Shown here piece by piece: positions 40,065-48,705 of a DNA stretch of 53,876 bases. Made by a program: the position numbers and the translations under genes. The stretch is from Cryptosporangium phraense. GTDB lineage: Bacteria > Actinomycetota > Actinomycetes > Mycobacteriales > Cryptosporangiaceae. The DNA is taken from NCBI RefSeq assembly GCF_006912135.1, contig NZ_VIRS01000044.1, positions 1-53,876 on the forward strand, written 5' to 3'. Numbering within the stretch: the first letter of the stretch is position 1; every line of letters begins with the position of its first letter. A model generated the notes under the pieces. It did not search any database and was not told where the DNA came from. It saw only the letters and a list, made by a program, of their open reading frames with translations.

Positions 40065-40199
40065 GTGTTCATCGCCCTGTTAATCCTGGCGCTCGTCGCG
40101 GTCACCGGGGCCATGCTCACCGCGCTGCCGCGGATGGAGGTCCGGCTGACCGACGACCTCGCACCCCGCCCGGCCGAGGCCCCGACCGGAAACTCCTGA
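40065..40199 (+). CDS. Small single-pass membrane protein
   Basis: A 44-aa protein, GTG start at 40065 with GAGGAGG upstream (40054-40060). Seen: one helix VFIALLILALVAVTGAMLTALP followed by a polar tail. The frame extends upstream but not plausibly. It converges on nagA with 15 nt between stops. Function unknown. Confidence 0.55.
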   Translation: MFIALLILALVAVTGAMLTALPRMEVRLTDDLAPRPAEAPTGNS

Positions 40200-40214
40200 C
40201 CGGGGCCCCGAGCC

Positions 40215-41327
40215 TCAGCTGAGCCAGGCGCCCTGGCGCATCACCCGGGTGAGCCTCAGCGACTCGTCCAGCACGACGAGGTCGGCGTCCAGGCCGGGCG
40301 CGATCGCCCCGCACCGGTCGGCCAGCCCGAGCAGGCGGGCCGGGGTGCCGGACGCGGCGACCGAGGCGTCGACCACCGACATCCCGACGTCGACGACCGC
40401 GCGCCGCACCGCCACGTCCATCGTCAGCGTGCTACCGGCCAGCGACCCGTTGGACGCCAGCCGGGCCTGCCCGTCGCTGACCACGACGTCCTGGCCACCG
40501 AGCACGTAGGTACCGTCACCGACGCCGGTCGCGTCGATCGCGTCGGTGACCAGCACGACCTCGTCCGGCCCGCGCAGCAGCAGCCGGGCCGCGGCCGGGT
40601 GGACGTGCACGCCGTCGTTGATCAGCTCCCGGGCCACGCCCGCGTCCAGCGCCGCCGGGACCGGGCCCGGTTCGCGGTGGTGCAGCCCGCGCATGCCGTT
40701 GAACGCGTGCGTGACCAGCGACGCCCCCCGCTCGAACGCCGACAGCGTCGTCGCGTAGTCGGCGTCGGTGTGCCCCACCGCGGCGATCACGCCCGCCGCG
40801 ACCAGCTGCTCGATCGCCGCCGGGCCGCCGGGCCGCTCGGGCGCCACCGTGACCACCCGGACGCACCCGCGGCCGGCGTCCAGCAGCCGGTCCAGCGCCG
40901 CCGGGGTCGGGTCGAGGAGGTGGGCCGGGTTCTGGGCGCCGCAGCGGGCCGAGGCCAGGAACGGCCCCTCCAGGTGGGCACCGACCACGCCGGGCAGCGT
41001 CTTGACCGCGTCGGCGACCCAGGACAGCTGCGTCTCGAGCGCGTCCAGCGGGGCGGTGACCAGCGAGATCAGCGTCCGGGTGGTGCCCCGGGAGGCATGG
41101 AACGCCACGCCCGCGGCCAGGTCGTCGGCCGACGCGGTGAAGTCGTGCCCGCCGCCGCCGTGCACGTGCAGGTCGATGAATCCGGGCAGCACCCAGGCCC
41201 CGCCGAGATCGACGCCGGACGCCTCCCCGGAGCCGATCTCGGCGATCGAGGTTCCGTCGACCCGGACCCAGCCCGGATCCAGCACCCCGGACGGTGTGAC
41301 CACCCGGGCGTTCGTCAGCAGCGTCAT
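40215..41327 (-). CDS. nagA: N-acetylglucosamine-6-phosphate deacetylase
   Basis: A 370-aa amidohydrolase that deacetylates GlcNAc-6-P to GlcN-6-P. Seen in order: GFIDLHVHGGGGHDF (metal His pair region), GAHLEGPFLA (metal Glu), AVGHTDADY, LVTHAFNGM and VLVTDAID (catalytic Asp), all in the NagA layout. Start ATG at 41327 overlaps the murQ stop by 4 nt (ATGA). Last gene of the amino-sugar transporter operon; its product feeds the SIS protein's presumed GlcN-6-P deamination. Confidence 0.95.
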   Translation of the reverse strand: MTLLTNARVVTPSGVLDPGWVRVDGTSIAEIGSGEASGVDLGGAWVLPGFIDLHVHGGGGHDFTASADDLAAGVAFHASRGTTRTLISLVTAPLDALETQLSWVADAVKTLPGVVGAHLEGPFLASARCGAQNPAHLLDPTPAALDRLLDAGRGCVRVVTVAPERPGGPAAIEQLVAAGVIAAVGHTDADYATTLSAFERGASLVTHAFNGMRGLHHREPGPVPAALDAGVARELINDGVHVHPAAARLLLRGPDEVVLVTDAIDATGVGDGTYVLGGQDVVVSDGQARLASNGSLAGSTLTMDVAVRRAVVDVGMSVVDASVAASGTPARLLGLADRCGAIAPGLDADLVVLDESLRLTRVMRQGAWLS

Positions 41328-42187
41328 CGGGCCGCCGCCAGGGCCGAACGGAGCGTCCGGTGCTCGGCCGCGATCGACGCGGCCTCGCCCGGCTCCAGGC
41401 CGCGGGTCAGCACGAGCACCGCGGCCCGCGCGTTGCCGTCGCAAGCGTCCAGGGCCTCGAGCGCGTGCCCGTCCGGGCAGCCGACGATCTCGGCCACCAG
41501 CCCGGCACTGCGCGCCCGGAGCTTCGCGTTCGCGGGCACCACGTCGATCATCAGGTCGCCGTGCACCCGTCCGAGCTGCACCATCGCGACCGTGGTCATC
41601 GCGTCGAGCGCGAGTTTCGTCGTGGTGCCCGCGGTCAGCCGGGTGGAGCCGCGCAGCGCCTCCGGACCGACCGGGATCTCGACCGCCACGTCGGCGAGAT
41701 CGGCCAGCGGCGAGCCCACCTGAGTGGTCACCGACACGACCGCGCCGCCGAGTTCGGCCGCCAGCCGGGCGGCCGCCAGCGTGTACGGCGTCCGGCCGCT
41801 GGCCGCGACCGCGACGAGGATGTCACCGGTGTCAAAGCCGGTTTCGAGGAGGTCGCGCCGGCCCGCGTCGAGGTCGTCCTCGTCGCCGTCGGTGCCGGTC
41901 AGGCCGCCCGGGCCACCGCCGGCGGTGCGGGCGACGACCCGGTCGACCGGCAGCCCGAACGTGCCCGGCAGCTCGGCCGCCTGGAGCACGGCCAGCCGGC
42001 CCGACGTGCCGGCGCCGATCAGCGTCAGCGTGCCGCCGTCGCCCATCCGGGCGGCGATCAGCTCAGCGGCGTCGGCAATGGCCCCCGACGCCGTGCGAAC
42101 GGCGGGGACCACCCGCGTCTCGGCGTCGAGCAGGCGCTCGACGGCCGCGACCGCGGAGAGTTGGTCGAGGGGCACCTCAGTGGTCAT
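41324..42187 (-). CDS. murQ: N-acetylmuramic acid 6-phosphate etherase
   Basis: A 287-aa SIS-fold enzyme that removes the lactyl ether from MurNAc-6-P, giving GlcNAc-6-P and D-lactate. Seen: the diagnostic GAGTSGRLAVLQAAELPGTFG (Glu72 corresponds to catalytic Glu83 of the E. coli enzyme) and GDEDDLDAGRRDL holding Glu103 (second Glu position), SGRTPYTLAA, and TKLALDAMTT. Coupled by 4-nt overlaps to the SIS gene before and nagA after. It identifies the operon as cell-wall (MurNAc) recycling rather than only chitin use. Confidence 0.95.
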   Translation of the reverse strand: MTTEVPLDQLSAVAAVERLLDAETRVVPAVRTASGAIADAAELIAARMGDGGTLTLIGAGTSGRLAVLQAAELPGTFGLPVDRVVARTAGGGPGGLTGTDGDEDDLDAGRRDLLETGFDTGDILVAVAASGRTPYTLAAARLAAELGGAVVSVTTQVGSPLADLADVAVEIPVGPEALRGSTRLTAGTTTKLALDAMTTVAMVQLGRVHGDLMIDVVPANAKLRARSAGLVAEIVGCPDGHALEALDACDGNARAAVLVLTRGLEPGEAASIAAEHRTLRSALAAAR

Positions 42188-43191
42188 CGGGTCTCGGTCA
42201 CTTTCGACAGGCCGCGGGGGCGGTCCGGGTTCTCGCCGCGGTCGATCGCGACCTGCCAGGCGAGACGTTGCAGCGGCAGGATGTCGAGCACCGGGGAGAG
42301 CTCCGGGGGCACGCCGTCGCGGACGACCGGCAGGTCTTCCCCGACCACCAGCACGTCGGCGCCCGACGACCGGAGCTGGGACACGACCGGCGCCACCGCG
42401 GCCCCGCCCGCGTCCGGCGTCGCCACCGCGATCACCGGGACCCCGGAGTCGATCATCGCCAGCGGGCCGTGCAGCAGGTCGGCGGTGGAGAACGCCTGGG
42501 CCGAGAGGTAGCTGGTCTCCATCAGCTTGAGCGCGGCCTCGCGGGCGGTCGGGTAGCCGAAGCCGCGGCCGGTGGTGACCAGCCGCTCGGCGAACCGGTA
42601 CCGGGCCGCGGCGCGAGCGACGTCGCCGGACGCCAGCGTGGCCGCCGCGGCGTCCGGGAGCGCGTCCGCCGACGACCCGCCGAGCAGCAGGTAGAGCGCC
42701 AGCAGCTCGGCCGTGTAGGTCTTGGTCGCGGCCACCGCCTGCTCGGCTCCGGCCCGCACGTCGACGTGGAACTCGGCCGCCGCGGCCAGGGCCGAGGACG
42801 GGTTGTTCGTGACCGCGACCGTCGTGGCCCCGCACTCCCCCGCGACCGTCATCGAGTCGACCAGGTCCGGCGACGCGCCCGACTGGCTCACGCCCAGGAA
42901 CAGCACGTCACGCAGGTCGGGACGGCTGCCGTAGAGCGTCATCGACGACGGGGACGCCAGCCCGGCGGGCAGCCCGAGCCGGGTCTCGACCAGGTACTTC
43001 GCGTACAGCGCGGCGTGGTCGCTGGTGCCGCGGGCGGCCAGCATCACGAACCGAGGCGAGCGTTCCAGGATCGCCGAACTGGCCGACGAGATCCCGTCCG
43101 CGGCCGACAACAGCCCCGACAGGACCGTCGGCTGCTCGGAGATCTCCGCGGACATGAGCGCACCAGGCGCGGCATTCATCACGTACGTCAT
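42184..43191 (-). CDS. SIS-domain sugar isomerase/deaminase (GlmS-C/NagB-II type)
   Basis: A 335-aa protein with two SIS domains. Seen: LAARGTSDHAALYAKYLVE, GVSQSGASPDLVDSM (Ser-rich phosphate loop), ATKTYTAELLALYLLL in the first half and GRGFGYPTAREAALKLMETSYLSAQAFSTADLLHGPLAMI in the second, the pattern of AgaS/NagB-II proteins and of the GlmS isomerase half. Since no nagB lies in the cluster, it probably deaminates GlcN-6-P to fructose-6-P (inferred). ATG at 43191; overlaps the preceding permease by 4 nt. Confidence 0.9.
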   Translation of the reverse strand: MTYVMNAAPGALMSAEISEQPTVLSGLLSAADGISSASSAILERSPRFVMLAARGTSDHAALYAKYLVETRLGLPAGLASPSSMTLYGSRPDLRDVLFLGVSQSGASPDLVDSMTVAGECGATTVAVTNNPSSALAAAAEFHVDVRAGAEQAVAATKTYTAELLALYLLLGGSSADALPDAAAATLASGDVARAAARYRFAERLVTTGRGFGYPTAREAALKLMETSYLSAQAFSTADLLHGPLAMIDSGVPVIAVATPDAGGAAVAPVVSQLRSSGADVLVVGEDLPVVRDGVPPELSPVLDILPLQRLAWQVAIDRGENPDRPRGLSKVTETR

Positions 43192-44012
43192 CCTTTCACC
43201 GCACCTGCGGTGAGCCCGCCGACCATCCGGCGCTGGACGAAAAGGAAGAAAATCAGGACCGGCAGCGTGAACAGCACCGACCCGGCCATCGCGCCGCCCC
43301 AGTCGTCGCCGAACGCGGTGCGGAACGTGGCCAGCCAGACCGGCAGCGTGTAGTGCTGAGGATCGCGCATGAACACGAACGCGTAGAGATACTCGTTCCA
43401 CGCGGTGATGAACCCGAAGATCGACGTCGCGACCAGGCCCGGGCCGAGCAGCGGCAGCACCACCCGGCGGAACGCCTGCCAGCGGGTGCACCCGTCGACC
43501 AGCGCGGCCTCCTCGAGCTCCACCGGCACCGCGGCGACGAACCCGCGCAGCGTCCAGATCGTGAACGGCAGGATCGAGACGAAGTACACCATCACTAGCG
43601 CCGGGAGCCGGTTGAGCAGGTCGAACTGCCGGAACACCAGGAAGTACGGGATGAACAGGGCCTCGAACGGCGCCAGCTGCACGGCCAGGATCAGCACCAG
43701 GTAGGCCTTGCGCCCCCGGAACCGGAACCGGGCCACCGCCACCGACGCCAGCAGCGCGACCGCGGTCGAGAGCGCCACCGCGCTCAGCGTCACCAGCAGG
43801 CTGTTCCGGACGTAGGTCCAGAAGAACGGCCGGGAGAGCGCGGTGCCGAAGTGGTCGAGCGTCGGATGGGTCGGGAAGACCACCGGCGGGTCGCTCTGGA
43901 TGTCGAGCGTCGGCAGGAACGCGGTCCGCAGCATCCAGTACGCGGGGAACGCGAAGAACAGGATCACGACCACCGCGAGCGCGTTGGGCCACGCCCGGCG
44001 TACGAGCCTCAT
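43188..44012 (-). CDS. Carbohydrate ABC transporter permease (MalG/NgcG type)
   Basis: A 274-aa permease with six helices. Seen: NALAVVVILFFAFPAYWMLRTAF, an EAA loop EEAALVDGCTRWQAFRRVVLPLLGPG and the C-terminal GGLTAGAVKG. Overlaps its partner permease and the SIS gene by 4 nt on each side. Imports the amino sugar delivered by the binding protein at 45024-46322. Confidence 0.93.
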   Translation of the reverse strand: MRLVRRAWPNALAVVVILFFAFPAYWMLRTAFLPTLDIQSDPPVVFPTHPTLDHFGTALSRPFFWTYVRNSLLVTLSAVALSTAVALLASVAVARFRFRGRKAYLVLILAVQLAPFEALFIPYFLVFRQFDLLNRLPALVMVYFVSILPFTIWTLRGFVAAVPVELEEAALVDGCTRWQAFRRVVLPLLGPGLVATSIFGFITAWNEYLYAFVFMRDPQHYTLPVWLATFRTAFGDDWGGAMAGSVLFTLPVLIFFLFVQRRMVGGLTAGAVKG

Positions 44013-44950
44013 TCGTCCAACTCCGTCCGCAGCATGTGTCGCAGGTACAGCACCATCGCGATCGCGAGCAGCGCGACCATCAGGACCGCGCCGGCCGCGG
44101 CCAGGCCGTACTGGCTCGACGCGATGCCCTGGTTGTAGAGGTAGACCGGCAGCGTGACCGTCGACCCGTCGGGCCCGCCCTGGCGGACCGCGAAGACCTG
44201 GGTGAAGACCTTGAAGTCCCAGATCGTCGAGAGGAACGCGAGCACGGTCAGGATCGGCCGGAGGATCGGCACGGTCACCGCGCGGAACGCCCGGAACCCG
44301 CTGGCGCCGTCCATCCGCGCGGCCTCGTAGTACTCCTCGGGGATCGTCAGCACCCCGGCCTGCACGGTGAACGCGACGAACGGCACCGCCTGCCAGACGA
44401 TGATGATGACGATGACCGCGAACGTCGAGACGCCGGACGCGAACCAGTCGTGGCCCGGCGTGCCGAGCACGAAGTTCACGACACCGTAGGTCGAGTCGAA
44501 CATCCACTGCCAGAGCGTCGTCGCGGTGACGATCGGGATCGCCCAGGCCAGCACCAGCGAGATCGAGACCGCGATCGTCATCTTCCGGCCCAGCCGCACC
44601 AGCAGCAGGCCGATGCCGGTGCCGAGCGCCATCGTGAGCCCGACGCAGACCGCGGTGAACGCGACCGTCCGCACGACCACGTGCCAGAACTCGGGATCGC
44701 CGAGCAGCGACGTGTAGTTGTCGAAGCCGGTGTAGACCGTCGCCCGGCGGACCAGCTCACCGAAGCCGAGCTGCTGGAACGACATCCGGAACAGCAGGAA
44801 CACCGGGTAGACGAACAGCGCGGCCAGCGCGACCAGGCTCGGGATCAGCAGGACGTAGGGCAGCGGCTCCCGCCGCCCCCTCCCCGGCGGCCGGGGAGCC
44901 GGCTCCGGCGAGAGCTCCGGGGCCGGCCGAGTCACTGTCGGCACGGTCAT
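44009..44950 (-). CDS. Carbohydrate ABC transporter permease (MalF/NgcF type)
   Basis: A 313-aa permease with a Pro/Arg-rich cytoplasmic tail and six helices. Seen: LPYVLLIPSLVALAALFVYPVFLLFRMSF, YTSLLGDPEFWHVVVRTVAF and the EAA loop YEAARMDGASGFRAFRAVTVPILRPIL. Its ATG (44950) is 19 nt beyond a long intergenic hairpin that separates it from the binding-protein gene, and ggcactcc upstream gives a GGAG ribosome binding site (on the minus strand). Confidence 0.93.
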   Translation of the reverse strand: MTVPTVTRPAPELSPEPAPRPPGRGRREPLPYVLLIPSLVALAALFVYPVFLLFRMSFQQLGFGELVRRATVYTGFDNYTSLLGDPEFWHVVVRTVAFTAVCVGLTMALGTGIGLLLVRLGRKMTIAVSISLVLAWAIPIVTATTLWQWMFDSTYGVVNFVLGTPGHDWFASGVSTFAVIVIIIVWQAVPFVAFTVQAGVLTIPEEYYEAARMDGASGFRAFRAVTVPILRPILTVLAFLSTIWDFKVFTQVFAVRQGGPDGSTVTLPVYLYNQGIASSQYGLAAAGAVLMVALLAIAMVLYLRHMLRTELDE

Positions 44951-44969
44951 GGCACTCCTTACATGAGGA

Positions 44970-45004
44970 TGTTCCGCCGGACCCCCCGTGGGTCCGGCGG
45001 AACA
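44970..45004 (-). other. Intergenic hairpin between binding-protein and permease genes
   Basis: TGTTCCGCCGGACCC (44970-44984), loop CCCGT, and the perfect complement at 44990-45004: a 15-bp GC-rich stem in the 73-nt gap. In maltose-type operons such hairpins stabilise the binding-protein mRNA or stop part of transcription so that permeases are made in smaller amounts; that role is inferred here. Confidence 0.8.
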
Positions 45005-45023
45005 CCCGGTCAGCGGACGGCGA

Positions 45024-46322
45024 TCAACTCGCCTTACCCATGGTTTCCGTGATCGACGTGCTGGCTTCCTTGGACGCGGTGGCCACGTCGGTGCCGCGGA
45101 GCACCTTGGTCATCGCGTTCTTGATCGGGTTGGTACCGGCTTCCACCGCGGCCCAGGCCGGGGTGACCGGGGTGACCTTGCCGCCGTTGGTCGCCGCCGC
45201 GGCCATGACCTTGGCCGCCTCGTTGTCGCCGTAGATCGTGTCGCCGAGGTTGGTCAGCGCCGGGACGACGCCGTTCGCGGCCAGCTCCTTCTGGTACTTG
45301 TCGCTGAGCATCAGCTTCAGCCAGTCGGTCGCCGCGTCGACGTTCTTGCTGCCCGCCGCCACCGCGAGGTTCGAACCACCGAGGAACACCGGGGCCGGGC
45401 CGGTCGGGCCGGGGATCTCGAACGTGCCGATGTCGTCCTTCAGCTTGGGGTCACCGCCGTCGGGGGCGGTCGCGGTGCCGATCTCCCAGGGCAGGCCGAT
45501 GAACATCGCCACGTGGCCCTTGGCGAACACCGTGGACTGCTGCGGGTTGGCCTCGTCCTGGTCGACCGGGGCCTTCGAGAGCGCCTTGTAGACCTTCGCG
45601 TAGTCCTCGAAGCCCTTCTGCGCCTCGGGGCTGTCGAGCGTGCCGGTCCACTTGCCGCCCTCGTCCTTGGCGACGTCCCCGCCGTTCGCCCAGACCCACG
45701 ACAGCAGCGTGTACCAGGACTGACCGGGCAGGTAGAGCGCCTGGAACTGCTTGTCCGAGGCGTACGAGGTCTTCAGTTTCTGACCGGCGGCGATGAACTC
45801 GTCGATGGTCTTCGGCGGGGCCGTGATGCCGGCCTTGGCGAACATGCTCTTGCGGTAGACCACGATGCGGTTCGCCGCGTAGAACGGCGTCGCGTAGGTC
45901 TTGCCGTCCTTCTCGCCGGTGGCGGCCAGGCCGTCGAGCCAGTTGCCGCCGTTCAGGTCGTTCTTCTTGCCCGAGAGGTCGGCCAGCGCGTTCGAGTCGA
46001 CGAACAGCGGGGCCTGGGTGTTGCCGAGCTCCACGATGTCGGGCGGGTTGTTGCCGGCCAGCGACGTCTTGAGCTTGTCCTGGATGCCGTCCCACTGCTG
46101 GACCTGATAGTCGACCGTCCAGCCGGAGTGCGACTTGGTGAAGTCGGTGTTGATCTCGTCGACCAGCGTGTCCGGCGCCGAGCCGGTCATCAGCCAGACG
46201 GTGAGCTTCTTCGACCCGCCGTCCCCGCTGCCACTGTCGTCGCTGCTGCTACAGCCCGCTAACGCCAGGGACGCGGTGACCAGCGCCGCGATCCCCACGG
46301 TCAACGTTCGGCGAACGCCCAC
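45024..46322 (-). CDS. Carbohydrate ABC transporter substrate-binding lipoprotein
   Basis: A 432-aa family-1 extracellular binding protein. Seen: lipoprotein signal VGIAALVTASLALAGC followed by a Ser/Asp/Gly linker, LTVWLMTGSAPDTLVDEINTDFTKSHSGWTVDYQVQQW, NPPDIVELGNTQAPLF, and a late GGSNLAVAAGSKNVDAATDWLKLM. GTG at 46322 is chosen because GAGGAGG lies about 4 nt upstream; the frame's upstream ATG (46364) would precede the hydrophobic core with 14 polar residues. It has its own promoter region with operator-like boxes (46357-46409). Ligand probably a GlcNAc- or MurNAc-containing sugar given the enzymes in the operon. Confidence 0.92.
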   Translation of the reverse strand: MGVRRTLTVGIAALVTASLALAGCSSSDDSGSGDGGSKKLTVWLMTGSAPDTLVDEINTDFTKSHSGWTVDYQVQQWDGIQDKLKTSLAGNNPPDIVELGNTQAPLFVDSNALADLSGKKNDLNGGNWLDGLAATGEKDGKTYATPFYAANRIVVYRKSMFAKAGITAPPKTIDEFIAAGQKLKTSYASDKQFQALYLPGQSWYTLLSWVWANGGDVAKDEGGKWTGTLDSPEAQKGFEDYAKVYKALSKAPVDQDEANPQQSTVFAKGHVAMFIGLPWEIGTATAPDGGDPKLKDDIGTFEIPGPTGPAPVFLGGSNLAVAAGSKNVDAATDWLKLMLSDKYQKELAANGVVPALTNLGDTIYGDNEAAKVMAAAATNGGKVTPVTPAWAAVEAGTNPIKNAMTKVLRGTDVATASKEASTSITETMGKAS

Positions 46323-46356
46323 GTCGCCTCCTCGCTCGGTTGTTCGGTACGGCGAG

Positions 46357-46378
46357 TGGTCCATACCGGTCTAGCCCG
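46357..46378. promoter_or_regulatory. Two overlapping dre-like boxes before the binding-protein gene
   Basis: TGGTCCATACCG (46357-46368) and CGGTCTAGCCCG (46367-46378) each match 9 of 12 positions of the DasR/GntR box TGGTCTAGACCA. They lie at and just downstream of the predicted start of the promoter at 46381-46409. Confidence 0.6.
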
Positions 46379-46380
46379 GG

Positions 46381-46409
46381 AGATTGGCACTTCCCCCGTT
46401 GCCCGTCAA
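46381..46409 (-). promoter_or_regulatory. Promoter of the amino-sugar transporter operon
   Basis: Minus strand -35 TTGACG (46409-46404), 17-bp spacer, -10 CAATCT (46386-46381). The predicted start, near 46374, falls inside the dre-like boxes, as expected for repression by the GntR-family regulator. Confidence 0.5.
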
Positions 46410-46433
46410 GAGTTCATTTCGGTAACGCTGCGG

Positions 46434-47900
46434 TCAGTGACCGGCGCCGGTGAGTAGCTCGGCTGCGACCTGCAGGTTCGGTCGTCCGGCTCCGCCGACG
46501 AACACGCGCTGTCCCGGGAGCGCGACGTCCGGTCGCGGCAGCCCGAGGTCGACGAGGACCGCATCCGGCCGCTGCCCGTAGATGGTTCGCCAGGCGGCCG
46601 TCTGCCACTCGTGCATCACGACGTCTCGTCCGATCACGACGACCGGCGAACCGTCGGCGGTAGGCAGGGTCTCGGCGCCGTACCGCAGATCCCCACTGGA
46701 CAGACGATGGACCTGTCGGGGCTCAATACCGAGCCGGCGCAACGGCTCGGCCAGGTCCCAATGAGCCTCGCCGACGGCCAGGTTCGACTCCCCGCGCAAC
46801 TCGATCACCACGGGTGGCCCGGCCAGCGGCCCGTGCAGCCCACGGGTGAAAGCGGCTCGCCGAGCGGCCAGCAGCCCCGGATCGGTGCCGCCGGGCTCAT
46901 CGTCGCCACCACCGGGCGCGGAGGCCGGGGCGGAGCGGATTCGGGTCGACAGGGCCTCGACGCGGTCGGCGGCCTGTTCCAGCCGGGCCCGCGCCAGCGA
47001 GCCGTCCTCGACCGCAGCCGCGATCGCGGCCCGGACGCGCCGGTACAGCCCTTCCCCGCCGACCGCGCCGAGGCAGAGTGCGTCCGCGCCCGCCCGCAGC
47101 GCGGCGACCGCGCCGGCCGGTTCGCCGACGCCGTCTCGGATCGCGCCCATGTCGAGCGCGTCGGTCACGACGACCCCGTCGTAACCGAGTTCGGTACGGA
47201 GTACGTCGGTGAGCAGCCGACGGCTCATCGTCGCCGGCGTGTCGTCGAGCGCGCGCACGACGACGTGCGCGGTCATGATCGAGTCGACTCCGGCCTCGAT
47301 CGCGGCGACGAACGGCGGCAGGTGGACGTCCCGCCACTCGCGTTCGCTCAGTTCCACCACCGGCAGCCCGTGGTGCGAGTCGGCGACCGTGTCGCCGTGG
47401 CCGGGAAAGTGTTTCGCACAGGCGGCCGTTCCGGTGGCCTGTAACGCCCGGATCCAGGCTGCCCCTTGGCGCGCGACCACCCCGGTCGACGCGCCGAACG
47501 ACCGCACCCCGATCACCGGGTTCTCCGGCGCCGAGTTGACGTCGACGTCCGGCGCGAGGTTCCAGCCCACCCCGGCGGCCCGCAGGCCGAGGCCGATCCG
47601 GGTCGCCACCGCGGCTGTCAGTTCGACGTCGTCCACGGCGCCGAGCACGTAGTTGCCCGGCGTCGGACTGCCGTTGCGGTAGTGCAGCCGGGTGACGTCG
47701 CCGCCCTCCTCGTCCACCGCCAGCACGATGTCGGACTCGGCGTGCAGCAGCGTGGCCAGGCGGGACGCGTCGGTATCGGTCCGGAGGTTCTGGCCGTAGA
47801 GGACCACTCCCCCGAGGCCGGGCGCGGCCCGGCGCAGCCACTCCGGCGGGTCGGGTTCCTCGAACCCGACGAGCAGCACTCGGTCTATCGGATCGGTCAC
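46434..47900 (-). CDS. nagZ: Beta-N-acetylglucosaminidase, GH3 (NagZ type)
   Basis: A 488-aa GH3 enzyme without signal peptide, hence cytoplasmic. Seen: VDEEGGDVTRLH (Asp63 region), KHFPGHGDTVADSHHGLP (Lys163-His164, Asp174 and His176, the His/Asp acid-base loop of NagZ) and VVVTDALDMGAI with nucleophile Asp247. A C-terminal roughly 150-residue domain follows, as in longer actinobacterial NagZ proteins. It would cleave GlcNAc from GlcNAc-MurNAc(anhydro) or similar. GTG at 47900 overlaps the GntR stop by 4 nt (GTGA), so the two are co-expressed. Confidence 0.94.
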   Translation of the reverse strand: MTDPIDRVLLVGFEEPDPPEWLRRAAPGLGGVVLYGQNLRTDTDASRLATLLHAESDIVLAVDEEGGDVTRLHYRNGSPTPGNYVLGAVDDVELTAAVATRIGLGLRAAGVGWNLAPDVDVNSAPENPVIGVRSFGASTGVVARQGAAWIRALQATGTAACAKHFPGHGDTVADSHHGLPVVELSEREWRDVHLPPFVAAIEAGVDSIMTAHVVVRALDDTPATMSRRLLTDVLRTELGYDGVVVTDALDMGAIRDGVGEPAGAVAALRAGADALCLGAVGGEGLYRRVRAAIAAAVEDGSLARARLEQAADRVEALSTRIRSAPASAPGGGDDEPGGTDPGLLAARRAAFTRGLHGPLAGPPVVIELRGESNLAVGEAHWDLAEPLRRLGIEPRQVHRLSSGDLRYGAETLPTADGSPVVVIGRDVVMHEWQTAAWRTIYGQRPDAVLVDLGLPRPDVALPGQRVFVGGAGRPNLQVAAELLTGAGH

Positions 47901-48673
47901 GGGGCTCCCTTGGGTGGCGCGATGTCGAGCGACGCCCGCAGCTGGTACCGGTCGGCCCGGTACGTGGAGACGACGTACTCGACCGGCACCGCGCCCGCCC
48001 ACGACCGGCGTTGCAGCCGCAGGACCGCGCTGCCGGGCGTGAGCGCGAGGATCTCGGCGTCGCCCCGGTCGGCGATGCCGGCCTCGATCACCTGGTCACC
48101 GCGGTCGAGCACGAGGCCGTACTCGCCGGCCAGCAACTGGTACAGCGAGCGGTCGGCCAGCGACTGGTCGAGCAGCCCCGGCACCAGCCGCGCGGGCAGG
48201 TGCGAGCGCTCCAGCGCCATCGGCACCCCGTCAGCCGTGCGCAGTCTCTCGACGACGTACAGCGGCGCCCCGGCCTCGACGCCGAGCTCGCGGGCGACCG
48301 CGGCCGGTGCGTCGATCGAGCGCCGGCCCAGGTCGCGCGCGCCGGGGATCATCCCGCGGGCCCGCATGTCCTCGCTGAACGACGTCAGCTGCAGCGGCAT
48401 GTCGATCTTCGGCCGGGCGACGAACGTGCCCCGGCCCTGGACGCGGTACAGCTTCCCCTCGCTGACCAGGTGCTCGATCGCCTGCCGGGCGGTCATCCGG
48501 GACAGGTTGTAGCGGGCCGCGAGCTCCCGTTCGCTCGGCACCGGCGCGTCGACGGTGAGTTCCCGCTCGATCAGGTCGAGCAGGATCTCGCGCAGCTGGT
48601 AGTACTTCGGGATCGGGCTGCGCGCGTCGATCACGTTCGATCCCTCGGCGGGTGTGTTCACGGCGCTCAGCAT
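47897..48673 (-). CDS. GntR-family (HutC/DasR-like) regulator of amino-sugar use
   Basis: A 258-aa repressor. Seen: a GntR winged helix PIPKYYQLREILLDLIERE, PSERELAARYNLSRMTARQAIEHLVSEGKLYRVQGRGTFVA, then a UTRA ligand domain (LTSFSEDMRARGMIPG, VERLRTADGVPMALERSHLP). DasR/NagR proteins respond to GlcN-6-P or GlcNAc-6-P, the products of this cluster's enzymes. ATG at 48673 has GGAGG upstream; a dre-like box (48706-48717) overlaps the -10. It is the promoter-proximal gene of the gntR-nagZ unit. Confidence 0.93.
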   Translation of the reverse strand: MLSAVNTPAEGSNVIDARSPIPKYYQLREILLDLIERELTVDAPVPSERELAARYNLSRMTARQAIEHLVSEGKLYRVQGRGTFVARPKIDMPLQLTSFSEDMRARGMIPGARDLGRRSIDAPAAVARELGVEAGAPLYVVERLRTADGVPMALERSHLPARLVPGLLDQSLADRSLYQLLAGEYGLVLDRGDQVIEAGIADRGDAEILALTPGSAVLRLQRRSWAGAVPVEYVVSTYRADRYQLRASLDIAPPKGAP

Positions 48674-48705
48674 GGCCTCCGGCGGCGACGGTATCTGGTC
48701 CAGCC

